The notes: generated from the sequence alone by a model not told the origin. A DNA stretch of 64,000 nucleotides from Treponema sp. J25 (GCF_004343725.1 NZ_PTQW01000013.1:62001-126000), one strand, 5' to 3'; shown: positions 24,324 to 33,274, numbered from the stretch's first letter. Translations and numbers: made by a program.

Positions 24324-25708
24324 AATGGTCGAATTACCTTAAAATTGGACTTTTCTTTATCGGTATCGGGACCGCCGGTACTGTCTACATTGTACGCTCC
24401 ACCGATGGGTTTAATGACCTTAATACTAAGGTATATCAAGTAATTATTGACGATGCCACGGGACTTACTACCAATTCGAAGGTATACCTTGCAGGAGTTC
24501 CGGTAGGTAAAATTCAGTCCATTACTATTAAAGATGACAAGGCCATTTTAAAAGTGGCATTTCTAAAAAACGTGGAACTTCGCCAGGATGCGGTAATTCA
24601 CCGCCGGGCCTCTTCTATTTTAGGGACCTCCATACTGGCTCTTAGTCCAGGAACAGAACTTAGTCCCATCCTAAAAGAGGGAAGTACCATCGAAGCAGCA
24701 CCCTCCATGGCGGATACCTCTGCTATCATGAATTCGGTGCAAGACCTGAGCCGCCAACTCAACCAGATACTCAAGGAATTCCAGGAACGGCAGATGGCTC
24801 TCCTCGCGGTTTCCCTTGAAACCTTTAACTCCATCGCACGGAAGATCGATGCCCAAACAGAACAACAGCTTGAACGGGTTTCCCGTATCCTCGAAGCTTC
24901 GGCAACTATTTCGGAACAGGTAGAACGAATCCTCGCAGAACGCGAAAAAGATGTCACTGTTTCTCTCACCGAACTCCGTCAGTCTTTAGAGAACCTACGG
25001 GCTATTACCGAAGAAATACGTCAGGGTCAGGGGTCGATAGGAAAATTACTGTACGACGAAGAACTTTACAATTCCTTACTTGCCACAGCCCGCGAAACGG
25101 AAGCCGCCGCGGCAAAACTGGAAGCCACAATAGAAAGCATTCAGACCCTGGCGAATAACACAAATACGGTGGTGGTGGATGCGGGGAATTTGGTTTCCCA
25201 GGTAAACAGGCTGGAAGTCCAGATTGATAGTCAGGCCCGGTATGCCATCGGGAATGGGACCTTCCAAGGGGGAGCGGCGATTCAACTTATCCCACGAAAA
25301 CGAGACCGGTATTATCGCATCGGCGTAGATAGCGATCCCACAGGACAACAGTCTGCCCTGGTTTCTGCCGAAATTGGCCGAAAACTTGGCATGGTAACCC
25401 TTCATGGGGGCCTTATAGAAAACACCGCGGGCCTCGGTTTCGCCATAGAACCAACTCGATGGTTTCAAATTCGCACGGATCTCTATAATTTCCAGAAAGA
25501 AAAACTACCTAACCTTCGGGGGACCATCACGGTTTATCCCCTTTTTGATCCCCACTCAGACAAGTTCTGGAACTGGATATACCTGTATGGAGGTATCCAG
25601 AACAGTCTTTCCAGCGAGCGGGATTTCTTTGTAGGAACGGGGCTTCGTTTTACGGACGAAGAAATTCGAAGTCTCGTGGGACTTTTCTCTCTCGCCGGAC
25701 AAAGATAA
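24320..25708 (+). CDS. mlaD: MCE-domain protein with beta-rich C-terminal domain
   Basis: The protein has 462 residues. A membrane helix (residues 8-27) is followed by an MCE domain (residues 35-115, with DDATGLTTNSKVYLAGVPVGKI), a long helical region (130-290) and a C-terminal 150-residue domain of alternating aromatic/polar beta strands (YRIGVDSDP, SAEIGRKLGMVTLHGGLIE, WFQIRTDLYNF, IYLYGGIQ, FFVGTGLRF). The last domain resembles an outer-membrane beta-barrel or barrel-like structure. A single polypeptide could thus reach from inner to outer membrane. The assignment of the C-terminal domain rests on pattern only. Confidence 0.85.
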   Translation: MKWSNYLKIGLFFIGIGTAGTVYIVRSTDGFNDLNTKVYQVIIDDATGLTTNSKVYLAGVPVGKIQSITIKDDKAILKVAFLKNVELRQDAVIHRRASSILGTSILALSPGTELSPILKEGSTIEAAPSMADTSAIMNSVQDLSRQLNQILKEFQERQMALLAVSLETFNSIARKIDAQTEQQLERVSRILEASATISEQVERILAEREKDVTVSLTELRQSLENLRAITEEIRQGQGSIGKLLYDEELYNSLLATARETEAAAAKLEATIESIQTLANNTNTVVVDAGNLVSQVNRLEVQIDSQARYAIGNGTFQGGAAIQLIPRKRDRYYRIGVDSDPTGQQSALVSAEIGRKLGMVTLHGGLIENTAGLGFAIEPTRWFQIRTDLYNFQKEKLPNLRGTITVYPLFDPHSDKFWNWIYLYGGIQNSLSSERDFFVGTGLRFTDEEIRSLVGLFSLAGQR

Positions 25709-25804
25709 AAACTTCATGAGGGAAAAACCAGGGGAGCCACGCCATGTCGGATCACCGGAACTGTAAGGAGAACGGCGCCCCCTATTTCCTCCACTGTAGT
25801 AAAA

Positions 25805-27628
25805 CTAATTCCGGATCACCGGCGATTCATCGAGGGCCACCAGTCTGCTAAAAAAGCCATCTTTCTGCACCAGTTCCCGATAGGTTCCCATTTCCACAAG
25901 CCGTCCCCGCTCAAGCACCACCACCAGGTCCGCATGGCGAATCGTGGAAAGCCGGTGCGCCACAATCAGGGTGGTCCTACCCCGCATGCTCTGCTCAATG
26001 GCGATCTGAACCTGCCGTTCCGAAGCCACATCCAGGGCACTGGTAGCCTCGTCCAGGATGAGAATCCGGGGATTTCTGATCAGAGCCCGGGCAATAGCAA
26101 TCCGTTGTCGCTGGCCCCCCGATAGCCGGGAACCGTATTCACCAATAGGGGTATCAAACCCTTTGGGTAATTGTTCGATAAACTCCAGCGCATTGGCCAT
26201 GCGGGCCGCTTCAATCAATTGCTCTTCTGAAAACTCCTTAAGGCCATAGGTTATATTCTCCCGAATGGTCCCCGAAAAAAGAATCACCGACTGGGGAACC
26301 ACCGACACATGATGCCGGACCGTCCGCATATCCAGTGTGGAGAGGTCCTTCCCATCCAGAAAAATAGCGCCCTGATTTGGTCGGCGAAGCCCGAGGACAA
26401 GCTGCATCAAGGTAGATTTTCCTGAACCACTGGCTCCTACGAAGGCTACTGACTGACCCGCGGTGATAGAAAGCGTAAAATCCTGAACCGCATGTTCCGT
26501 TGTCCCGGGATACGAAAAATACACATTTTTAAAATCGATGTTTCCCTGAACGTTTTGTACCACGAGCTTCCCTTCGTTTTCTTCTACTTCGGGATCTTCT
26601 AGAATTTCTCCAATCGAGTTAATTGCCTCTATTCCCCGCTCAAGTTCGGGATATACATTCAAGATGGTACTTACCGCATTCAGCACTGCCCCATATAAGC
26701 CCTGAAAAAGGACCACATCCCCAACACCAATCTTTCCCTGGAGCGCAAAGGGAATAGTAACCGCCAGACACAATACCTGGAGAAGCTGAAAAATAACCCA
26801 GTTGATAGCCCCAAAGACGGCACTTACCACATCGAGTTTAACCCCATTTACCTGGATTACCGAAAATTGTTTTTCCAGTTTTGCTATTTCCATCCGCTCA
26901 AGCCCATGGGCCCGGGTGACGGGGATCATTTCTATCATTTCCGTCAGGTGTTCGTTCATCTTTTCCATGTCCTGCCGGAGGATCGCATTGGTTTCCCGCA
27001 TCTTACCCCGGAACACCTTGATTACCAGGACGGCAATAGGCATAGAAACAACAAAGACCACCGTCAGCAAGGGCTGTTTGGAAAGGGTCATCCAGAGGGC
27101 AAACAAAAAGGTCACCAGGGCAGGTAAAAGGCTATTCATGCTCAGCATGATAAGGTTACGAATCGACTCCACATCCCGGAGCACCTTTGACTGAATGGCC
27201 CCCGAATGGTATCGGTCATGAAACGAAAAAGAAAGCTGTTGCAACTTTCGCACAAGGGAAAGACGGAGGGACCCTTCGATTTCTCGCACCGACGTAGCAA
27301 GAAAATAAATAAAAAGGCTCTGGGTCGGGATGTTTTGGAGCACCAGAAACGCAATAACCCCAAGGTTGATAAGTATTACCCGAATTTCTCCAATACCTAC
27401 CGTCCCCTGGGTTACCGCTTTACTCAAAGCGGTGATGATATTGGCCGTAACTACCGGCATGGCCCACACCGGGGAATGTTTAATAATAAAGAACAAAGCC
27501 GCCAGGGCTAGATTCTTTTGTTCCCGATCAAAGAAGTGATAAAAGGTTTTTACCGGATGTTTTTTATTAAAATAAAACTCATGGCTAAAACTGGCGGCCC
27601 CCTGGCCTGAACGGTTTAAAATAGACAT
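25805..27628 (-). CDS. ABC exporter, fused permease-ATPase
   Basis: The 607-residue half-transporter has six predicted membrane helices in residues 40-320 (type I exporter fold) and a C-terminal ATPase: Walker A GASGSGKST, Q-loop VVPQSVILFSGTI, signature LSGGQRQRIAIARAL, Walker B ILILDEATSALD and switch His in VAHRLS. It probably works as a homodimer exporting lipid, peptide or drug; the substrate is unknown. Its promoter (27635-27663) ends 6 nt from the ATG and overlaps the tail of the xylBA terminator. The 3' neighbour, the second MCE gene, is convergent. Confidence 0.92.
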   Translation of the reverse strand: MSILNRSGQGAASFSHEFYFNKKHPVKTFYHFFDREQKNLALAALFFIIKHSPVWAMPVVTANIITALSKAVTQGTVGIGEIRVILINLGVIAFLVLQNIPTQSLFIYFLATSVREIEGSLRLSLVRKLQQLSFSFHDRYHSGAIQSKVLRDVESIRNLIMLSMNSLLPALVTFLFALWMTLSKQPLLTVVFVVSMPIAVLVIKVFRGKMRETNAILRQDMEKMNEHLTEMIEMIPVTRAHGLERMEIAKLEKQFSVIQVNGVKLDVVSAVFGAINWVIFQLLQVLCLAVTIPFALQGKIGVGDVVLFQGLYGAVLNAVSTILNVYPELERGIEAINSIGEILEDPEVEENEGKLVVQNVQGNIDFKNVYFSYPGTTEHAVQDFTLSITAGQSVAFVGASGSGKSTLMQLVLGLRRPNQGAIFLDGKDLSTLDMRTVRHHVSVVPQSVILFSGTIRENITYGLKEFSEEQLIEAARMANALEFIEQLPKGFDTPIGEYGSRLSGGQRQRIAIARALIRNPRILILDEATSALDVASERQVQIAIEQSMRGRTTLIVAHRLSTIRHADLVVVLERGRLVEMGTYRELVQKDGFFSRLVALDESPVIRN

Positions 27629-27634
27629 AAAACC

Positions 27635-27663
27635 ATACTATACAAGGGAAAAAAGAAAGGCAA
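27635..27663 (-). promoter_or_regulatory. Promoter of the ABC exporter gene (predicted leaderless)
   Basis: On the minus strand TTGCCT (27658-27663), a 17-bp spacer and TAGTAT (27635-27640), then 6 nt to the ATG. The -35 box is formed by the end of the terminator stem of xylA. Confidence 0.6.
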
Positions 27664-27696
27664 GGTGCCCCGGAGGAAGAGAAGAAGCACCTTGCC
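27649..27696 (-). terminator. Intrinsic terminator of xylBA
   Basis: GGCAAGGTGC (minus strand, 27687-27696) pairs perfectly with GCACCTTGCC (27659-27668), a 10-bp stem with an 18-nt loop, followed by TTTCTTTTTT. It is 24 bp beyond the xylA stop. Confidence 0.9.
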
Positions 27697-27720
27697 CCAA
27701 GAGGAGGCTTGTATGTTGTA

Positions 27721-29067
27721 TTACACTGTTGTCAATAAGTATTGATTCAACAGATTTTCCAGGTATTCCTGTTTGCCACTGGTAAATCCTACCGTGCCGT
27801 AATCCTTTGCCAGGGCAGCCAGTTCTTCCAGCTTCATCTGGCCCTTTTCAAAGCGCTGACCATCGGCGGTATCAAAGGAGCTATAGCGATCCTTAATAAA
27901 GGCCGCAAGTTTTCCTTCCTGCTGAATTCGGTAGGCTACCTCGAGCCCCACCGCAAAAGCGTCCATACCACCGATATGGGCAATAAAGAGGTCTGCCGGA
28001 TCTACCGAGTTGCGCCGGATGTGGGCATCAAAGTTAAGGCCGCCGGTGGTAAAGCCCCCTGCCTTAAGAATGGCTAGCATTGCCAGGGTGGTTTCGTAAT
28101 AACTCATGGGGAACTGGTCCGTATCCCACCCATTGCGGGGATCCCCTCGGTTAGCATCCACGGAACCAAAGAGCCCCATGGCCACTGCGGTCTCCAGTTC
28201 GTGCTGGAAATCGTGTCCCGCCAGTTCGGCATGGTTTGCCTCGATATTCATCTTGAAATCCTTATCAAGGCCATAGTAGCGCAGGAAGCCCGCCACGGTT
28301 TCTACATCGAAATCATACTGATGCTTGCTGGGCTCCATGGGCTTGGGTTCAATATAGAAGGTTCCTTTAAAGCCCCGGCTGCGGGCATAGTCCCGGGCCA
28401 TAATGAGGAAACGGGCCAGGTGTTCTTTTTCCCGTTTCAGGTCCGTATTGAGGAGGGACATATAGCCTTCCCGGCCACCCCAGAATACATAGCCCTGTCC
28501 ATCAAGTTCGATAGTGGCATCAATGGCGGCTTTTACCTGGGCCGCCGCATGGGCCACCACGGCAAAATCGGGGTTGGTAGCGGCCCCATTCATGAAGCGG
28601 GGATTGGAAAAGAGGTTCGCCGTACCCCAGAGAAGTTTTACGCCCGTGGCTTTCTGGCGTTCCTTGGCCTTAGCCACAATGGCCATCAGGTTCTTTTCGC
28701 TTTCCGCGGGGGTAGCTCCTTCCGGCGCAATATCCCGATCATGGAAGCAATAGAACTCGGCGCCCAATTTGGTGATAAACTCAAAGGCCGCATCCAGTTT
28801 GTGCTCCGCCCCTTCCATGGGGGTCTTGGCATCGAGCTTCCAGGGTTGTTTCTGGGTTGCGGCGCCAAACATATCCGTGCCGTCACCACAGAAACTGTGC
28901 CAATAGGCCACGGCGAAGCGGAGGTGCTCCTTCATGGTCTTATTGCCTACTTTCTTGTCCGGATTGTAGTACTTAAAGGCCAGGGGATTATCGCTCTTGG
29001 GCCCTTCGTACTTTATCTTTCCAATACCGGGGAAATATTCCTTATTTCCTACAAAATACTCTGCCAT
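27721..29067 (-). CDS. xylA: Xylose isomerase
   Basis: The 448-residue protein fits the class II xylose isomerases. The catalytic motif [17 protein letters not shown] carries the ring-opening His and its Asp partner; metal-ligand segments [36 protein letters not shown] and [16 protein letters not shown] are intact. It interconverts D-xylose and D-xylulose in the cytoplasm. GGAGGT lies 7 nt upstream of ATG. It is the second gene of a xylB-xylA unit, separated by 144 bp with several hairpins, and is closed by a strong terminator. Confidence 0.97.
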   Translation of the reverse strand: MAEYFVGNKEYFPGIGKIKYEGPKSDNPLAFKYYNPDKKVGNKTMKEHLRFAVAYWHSFCGDGTDMFGAATQKQPWKLDAKTPMEGAEHKLDAAFEFITKLGAEFYCFHDRDIAPEGATPAESEKNLMAIVAKAKERQKATGVKLLWGTANLFSNPRFMNGAATNPDFAVVAHAAAQVKAAIDATIELDGQGYVFWGGREGYMSLLNTDLKREKEHLARFLIMARDYARSRGFKGTFYIEPKPMEPSKHQYDFDVETVAGFLRYYGLDKDFKMNIEANHAELAGHDFQHELETAVAMGLFGSVDANRGDPRNGWDTDQFPMSYYETTLAMLAILKAGGFTTGGLNFDAHIRRNSVDPADLFIAHIGGMDAFAVGLEVAYRIQQEGKLAAFIKDRYSSFDTADGQRFEKGQMKLEELAALAKDYGTVGFTSGKQEYLENLLNQYLLTTV

Positions 29068-29211
29068 CGTATACCTCCATAATCTCTATATTGATAGGGG
29101 GCTTTCACCCCAGCACTATCCCTTTTTATGGGGCCCCTTTTCTTCAAAGGGTGGCCCCGCTTTACTCATACCGCAGGCGCCCTCAGGCTAGCGAGGCGCC
29201 TTTCACCATCC
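29068..29211 (-). other. xylB-xylA spacer with successive GC-rich hairpins
   Basis: Read on the minus strand, three inverted repeats follow each other: GGCGCC/GGCGCC, GGGGCC/GGCCCC and GGGG/CCCC with a GTGAAAG loop. None has a T-run, so they look like mRNA-stabilising or processing elements that could set different xylB and xylA levels (inference). Confidence 0.45.
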
Positions 29212-30699
29212 CTACCGATACAACGGAGCCAGGGCCGCCAAATACTTGCTATACTGACCATAGGCTTCGTTGTACGCCTGAACCTGCGCCGGATCGGGTT
29301 CTACGGTTAATCCCCCATCGACCCGAACATGGGCGGCACAAAGATCCTTGATGGTGGTGGATAAGCCAGCGGACCGCTCAAGGCACCAGAGGGCTTGAAT
29401 TGCAGCACCCATAGCTGCAGCTTCATCGCTTTCGGGAACCCGGACCGGCAGCCCCATCACATTGGCCACAATCGACCGCCACAGAGGACTCTTTGCACCA
29501 CCGCCGATAAGCCGGATCTCCCGGGCTTTAAATTGAAGCTTTTTAAAAGATTCAAGGCCAATACGCATTCCAAAGATAGCCGATTCAAGGGTAGCCCGGG
29601 CGATATTCTCACGCCTAAAATTCGCCTGGGTCAGCCCCAAAAGACTTGCCCTTCCGTTGGGAAGGTTCGGCGTTCGCTCCCCGTTAAAGAAAGGAAGCAC
29701 CACAACCCCCTCAGCGCCAATCGGGGCCGCAGCCGCCACGGTATCAAATTCCCGCACATTCATCCCAAAGAGTTGGCGGAACTCTTCGCTGGCCACGGTA
29801 CAGTTCATGGTACACAGAAGAGGCAACCACCCACCGGTAGAAGAACAGAAGGCCGCCAGATTCCCCTCGGGATCTACCACAGGACTATCGGAATATCCAT
29901 AGAGGGTCCCTGAAGTCCCCAGGCTCATAGTTAAAAAGCCGTCTTCCACCGTCCCCGTCCCGATGGCCCCCATCATGTTATCTCCCCCACCTGAAGCAAC
30001 CAGGGCTCCTTCGGGGATACCATATTTCTTTGCCGCCTCCGCCGAAACGGTTCCAGCCATAGCGTGACTTTCAATAAGGGGCGGTAAATATTCAATAAGA
30101 TGAGGATCAATAAGGGCACATATTTTTTCAGACCATCGACGATTACGAACATCAAAGAGGGCTGTCCCCGACGCATCACCGTATTCGGCTACATAATTTC
30201 CCGTTAAAAGGAAATTAAGGTAATCATGGGGCAACAGAACATGGCGCAATTTCGCATACAGTTCCGGCTTATGCTTTTTAAGCCAATAGATTTTGGGGGC
30301 CGTGTACCCCGGTAACATCAAGAGCCCCGTCTCTTTTAAAAGAGCCGCTTCTCCCCCCGCAGCCGCCGTCAGTTCTTCACATTCCTTCGCCGTAGAGGTA
30401 TCACACCAGAGCTTTACCTGATACAGGGGTTTCCCTTCTCCATCGAGAGGAACAAAGCCATGCTGTTGTCCCGATACCCCCAGGGCGACAATGCTCGCCC
30501 GATTTTCGGGGCTAATCTGGTTAAAACACTGCCGCAGGGCATTATCATACCAGTCCGCTTCTTGTTCCCGACTTCCATCGTTGCGGGCTATCAACTCAAG
30601 TGGAGCACTCGCTTTTTGGACCACCCTTTTTTGCTCATAGTCGTACACCACCACTTTGCAACTTTGGGTTCCCAAATCAATTCCACAGACCGTTTTCAT
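29212..30699 (-). CDS. xylB: Xylulokinase
   Basis: The 495-residue FGGY-family kinase has the N-terminal phosphate-binding motif GIDLGTQSCKVVVYD, the xylulose-contacting SGQQHGFVPLD, catalytic Asp in ASGGGDNMMGAIG, and the C-terminal FGGY signature region RLIGGGAKSPLWRSIVANV. It phosphorylates D-xylulose to xylulose-5-phosphate for the pentose phosphate pathway. AAGGGGGA precedes the ATG. It is divergent from the AraC-type regulator and precedes xylA in one transcription unit. Confidence 0.96.
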   Translation of the reverse strand: MKTVCGIDLGTQSCKVVVYDYEQKRVVQKASAPLELIARNDGSREQEADWYDNALRQCFNQISPENRASIVALGVSGQQHGFVPLDGEGKPLYQVKLWCDTSTAKECEELTAAAGGEAALLKETGLLMLPGYTAPKIYWLKKHKPELYAKLRHVLLPHDYLNFLLTGNYVAEYGDASGTALFDVRNRRWSEKICALIDPHLIEYLPPLIESHAMAGTVSAEAAKKYGIPEGALVASGGGDNMMGAIGTGTVEDGFLTMSLGTSGTLYGYSDSPVVDPEGNLAAFCSSTGGWLPLLCTMNCTVASEEFRQLFGMNVREFDTVAAAAPIGAEGVVVLPFFNGERTPNLPNGRASLLGLTQANFRRENIARATLESAIFGMRIGLESFKKLQFKAREIRLIGGGAKSPLWRSIVANVMGLPVRVPESDEAAAMGAAIQALWCLERSAGLSTTIKDLCAAHVRVDGGLTVEPDPAQVQAYNEAYGQYSKYLAALAPLYR

Positions 30700-30721
30700 G
30701 AACCATCCCCCTTACTTCCTG

Positions 30722-30800
30722 GTTATACCATACGGGGCTTTTCGTCAAAACACCATATGTCTGATTGACCTAACATATCTATTATTGATATTTTTTAGAT
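30722..30800. promoter_or_regulatory. Divergent xylB/araC control region
   Basis: On the minus strand TTTGAC (30744-30749) and TATAAC (30722-30727), spacer 16, form the xylB promoter. On the plus strand TTGACC (30765-30770) and TATTTT (30789-30794), spacer 18, end 6 nt before the regulator ATG. An inverted repeat ATATGT-N12-ACATAT (30755-30778) lies just upstream of the xylB -35 and covers the regulator -35, a good position for the AraC-family protein to activate xylBA and repress itself. Confidence 0.6.
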
Positions 30801-31640
30801 ATGAAATTGAAAGATGCGGTGTACGTCTATCGCTTGGTAGGGGGAGACCGCCTCGCTTGGCATGGACGCTATCATGCCCACAACCGGGGAGAATACGAAT
30901 TCCATGTATTTCTGGAAGGAGATGGAACATTCCTCTGTAACCGGACAAAACATCGCATCGAACCCCGACGGGTATTTATTACCCGGCCCCGGGAATTTCA
31001 TTCTATTGTCCCCCAGGATGTCAAAAAACCGATTAGTTACTATGCCTTCTTGTTTGAAGGGGATCCTCAATCGCCCCATGACAAGCATGCCCTCAGTGTG
31101 TTAGGGAACCGAATACTCCGCAATCGGCCCTTTGTTGCCATTGAAGGGCGGGATCACTTTTTAGCAGAAGAGTTGTATCACCTTTCCCGTTCTTCCGACG
31201 AAAGTCGGAACCATGCGGCGGAATATCTATTATTGAGCCTTATCTATCGGTGGTTCGGAGAAAGTCCTGACACAGGGCAAGCCCATCTATCTACAAGCAC
31301 CGTTTACATCGAAGGGGCCCTTAAGATTATGCAGCGGGAGATAAAACAAAAACTCAGTTCACGGGAAATAGCGGAACACCTGGGGATTTCGGAAGAACAC
31401 TTTATCCGACTCTTCAAACAGGCCCTGGGGATGTCCCCATTTCAATACTTTACCCGTCTTAAAATAGAAGCCGCCGCAGGGTATCTTTTGCAAACCAGAC
31501 TCCATATTCAGGATATTTCTGAAACCTTTGGGTTCGAAAATCCCTTCCATTTTTCCCGGGTTTTTAAAAAATGTACTGGTCTTTCCCCTCAGGAATATCG
31601 CCTTACTTACACCCAAACCATCGGGGAAAAAAGCAGTTAA
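30801..31640 (+). CDS. AraC-family transcriptional regulator, probably of xylBA
   Basis: The N-terminal 110 residues form a cupin-like ligand-binding domain (HAHNRGEYEFHVFLEGDGTF, then RPREFHSI). The C-terminal 100 residues carry the double helix-turn-helix of the AraC/XylS family: LSSREIAEHLGISEEHFIRLFKQALGMSP and IQDISETFGFENPFHFSRVFKKCTGLSPQEYR. The divergent position next to xylBA suggests that it senses xylose or a derivative (inference). No Shine-Dalgarno is present; a -10 element ends 6 nt before the ATG. Confidence 0.88.
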   Translation: MKLKDAVYVYRLVGGDRLAWHGRYHAHNRGEYEFHVFLEGDGTFLCNRTKHRIEPRRVFITRPREFHSIVPQDVKKPISYYAFLFEGDPQSPHDKHALSVLGNRILRNRPFVAIEGRDHFLAEELYHLSRSSDESRNHAAEYLLLSLIYRWFGESPDTGQAHLSTSTVYIEGALKIMQREIKQKLSSREIAEHLGISEEHFIRLFKQALGMSPFQYFTRLKIEAAAGYLLQTRLHIQDISETFGFENPFHFSRVFKKCTGLSPQEYRLTYTQTIGEKSS

Positions 31641-31663
31641 TCCAAGCACGCCTTTCTCTGGGC

Positions 31664-31781
31664 CGATATCCCCGGCCTGGGCCGGCAGTTAGGAGCTCGA
31701 CATCCACAGACTGGTAGCCAGGGCCCGATAGTCAGGACTCAACATCTACGGACTGACAATCAGAACCCGGTATTCCTGTTT
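31664..31781. repeat. Second site of degenerate ~42-bp repeats
   Basis: Related units start at CGATATCC (31664), CGACATCC (31698) and CAACATCT (31740). The cores CTGGTAGCCAG (31711) and CTGACAATCAG (31753) are 42 bp apart and match the CTRRYRRYCAG core seen in the array at 6117-6410. No gene is supportable in 31641-31823. Confidence 0.5.
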
Positions 31782-31823
31782 TTGTTGTTGAGAAATAACC
31801 CTTCCTTTTCATTCGAGAAATAT

Positions 31824-32365
31824 TTACCCCAAATGTTTCTTAACCCCCTGAATTTGATCGCACGGAACCATGACATATACAATGTCTCCCGGTTCTAAGA
31901 CGGTTCTTCCTTTGGGAAGCACGAGACGGTCCTGCCGGATAATGGCGCTAATCAATCCCTGGTCACCGAGACCGAGATCCGCGATTCTTTTATAGGCCCC
32001 CTGGGAATCCTGTTGAATATGAAACTCTAACAATTCTACATCGCTCTCTTTGAGCGAATGGAGTTCCACGATGTGGGAGGGCTCTGCCCGTTTTACGGTA
32101 GTAAGGCGCAGCGCCCGAGCAAGGGGCCCCAGAGAAAGCCCCTGGACCAGAGAGGAAATAAGCACCACAAAGAAGACCACATTAAACACTATTCCCTGAT
32201 CTTTCCCCGCCACCAGAGGGTAGGTGTATTGAACACATCGCTGCCAAAAAGAATTCCAATTCCCAGAAAAATAAGAAGAACCGGAATTCCTATTTTTTCG
32301 CTTAAGCGGCTAAAAATCATGGCAATAATAAAAAGAATCCCAAAAAGTAAGAGTATTGTGGCCAC
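31824..32365 (-). pseudogene. Decayed CPA1-type cation/proton antiporter with TrkA_C domain
   Basis: A frame from GTG 32365 (AAGGAG 5 nt upstream) encodes a typical first membrane segment of a CvrA/NhaP2-type antiporter (LLLFGILFIIAMIFSRLSEK, then IPVLLIFLGIGILFGSD) but stops at 32189. In another frame, 31824 to about 32230 encodes the family C-terminus: YPLVAG, then IFNVVFFVVLISSLVQGLSL-like sequence (the last membrane segment) and a cytoplasmic TrkA_C domain (LLEFHIQQDS, LPKGRTVLEPGDIVYVMV). The roughly 300 residues of transmembrane core between them are missing. The gene therefore has a large internal deletion plus a frame change. It lies beside TrkH/TrkA potassium genes. Confidence 0.82.
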
Positions 32366-32500
32366 CAGAACTCCTTGCTTTAAAGAGATATGACTATTCT
32401 ATCGGTCAGTCCAGGAATGTCAAGGAAAAGGAAGCTTACAGAGAGAACTAAAATATGAAAACCTTTTAATTTGCGGCGACTCTATTTTTTCTATCGACTT

Positions 32501-32534
32501 AAAAAAATAAAGCGGAGCCCACAAGGGACTCCGC
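32501..32534 (-). terminator. Intrinsic terminator of the peroxiredoxin gene
   Basis: On the minus strand GCGGAGTCCC and GGGCTCCGC pair around a short TTGT loop (32512-32534; one bulged or mismatched base), followed by a TTTATTTTTTT tail. It lies 20 bp after the stop. Confidence 0.9.
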
Positions 32535-32553
32535 ACCCACTACGATTTATTCG

Positions 32554-33201
32554 TTATAAACTTTTATGACAGAACCACCAATCATAGCCTTCATACTTCT
32601 TGAGTCGTTCTGTCGCATCCTGGACAGTCTTAGGCGGTGGAATAATAACCCGATCCTTAATAAGCCGGTTATTGGGCCAGTTGGCGGGAACAGCCACGCC
32701 ATTTTTATCAGAAACCTGGAGGGCCTTTACTGCCCGCAGGACCTCATCAATATTCCGGCCAATTTCCTGAGGATAGTAAAGAACAAGACGTACTTTCCCC
32801 TCGGGGTCTACCACAAAAACGGCCCGAACCGTATTGGTCCCTTTGCCAGGATGTAACATGCCTAACTTATTCGCAATTGCATCGTTCGCTGCGGCCACAG
32901 GGAAGGTAATTTGAACACCCAGCTTTTCTTTAATCCATTCCACCCACTTAATGTGGCTAAACACCTGATCCACGGACATCCCAATGAGTTTTACCCCTAG
33001 TTTTTCAAACTCACCGGCCACATCCTGAAATGCTACGAATTCGGTGGTACATACGGGCGTAAAATCGGCGGGGTGACTAAAAAGAACAAACCAGGATCCT
33101 TTAAGATCCTTCGGTAAATTCAATACCCCCTGGGTTGTTTGAACGGTTATCTCGGGAAAATCATCTCCCAAGAGGGGCATGTGAAAATTTTGTGGTTCCA
33201 T
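32554..33201 (-). CDS. Peroxiredoxin, Prx6 (archaeal-type) subfamily
   Basis: The 215-residue protein has the peroxidatic motif [12 protein letters not shown] (Cys about residue 51, with Thr and Pro of the active site) and the long C-terminal extension of the Prx6 family ending [10 protein letters not shown]. The C-terminal Cys is where archaeal-type Prx6 proteins carry a resolving cysteine. It reduces hydrogen peroxide and organic hydroperoxides in the cytoplasm. AAGGAG precedes the ATG by 11 nt. It is transcribed from a sigma-54-type promoter at 33257-33274 and ended by a strong terminator, so it is a single-gene unit under inducible control. Confidence 0.95.
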   Translation of the reverse strand: MEPQNFHMPLLGDDFPEITVQTTQGVLNLPKDLKGSWFVLFSHPADFTPVCTTEFVAFQDVAGEFEKLGVKLIGMSVDQVFSHIKWVEWIKEKLGVQITFPVAAANDAIANKLGMLHPGKGTNTVRAVFVVDPEGKVRLVLYYPQEIGRNIDEVLRAVKALQVSDKNGVAVPANWPNNRLIKDRVIIPPPKTVQDATERLKKYEGYDWWFCHKSL

Positions 33202-33256
33202 AGATACTAACTCCTTACCTTATTTGTTAAAAGCCTCTAACAAGGCACTTTATATA

Positions 33257-33274
33257 TTGCAAAAGCTGTGCCAA
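33257..33274 (-). promoter_or_regulatory. Sigma-54 (-24/-12) promoter of the peroxiredoxin gene
   Basis: On the minus strand TTGGCACAGCTTTTGCAA matches the RpoN consensus YTGGCACG-N4-TTGCW at all but one position. The invariant GG (33272-33271) and GC (33260-33259) are separated by the required 10 nt. Predicted start near 33247, giving a 5' leader of about 46 nt. Confidence 0.88.

Noticed and set aside
28201-29082. 293-codon plus-strand open frame opposite xylA
   Set aside because: It is the shadow of the well-conserved xylA in the opposite strand; it lacks start signals and domain features.
29395-29913. 172-codon plus-strand frame opposite xylB
   Set aside because: Antisense shadow of a conserved kinase gene; composition is basic and low-complexity.
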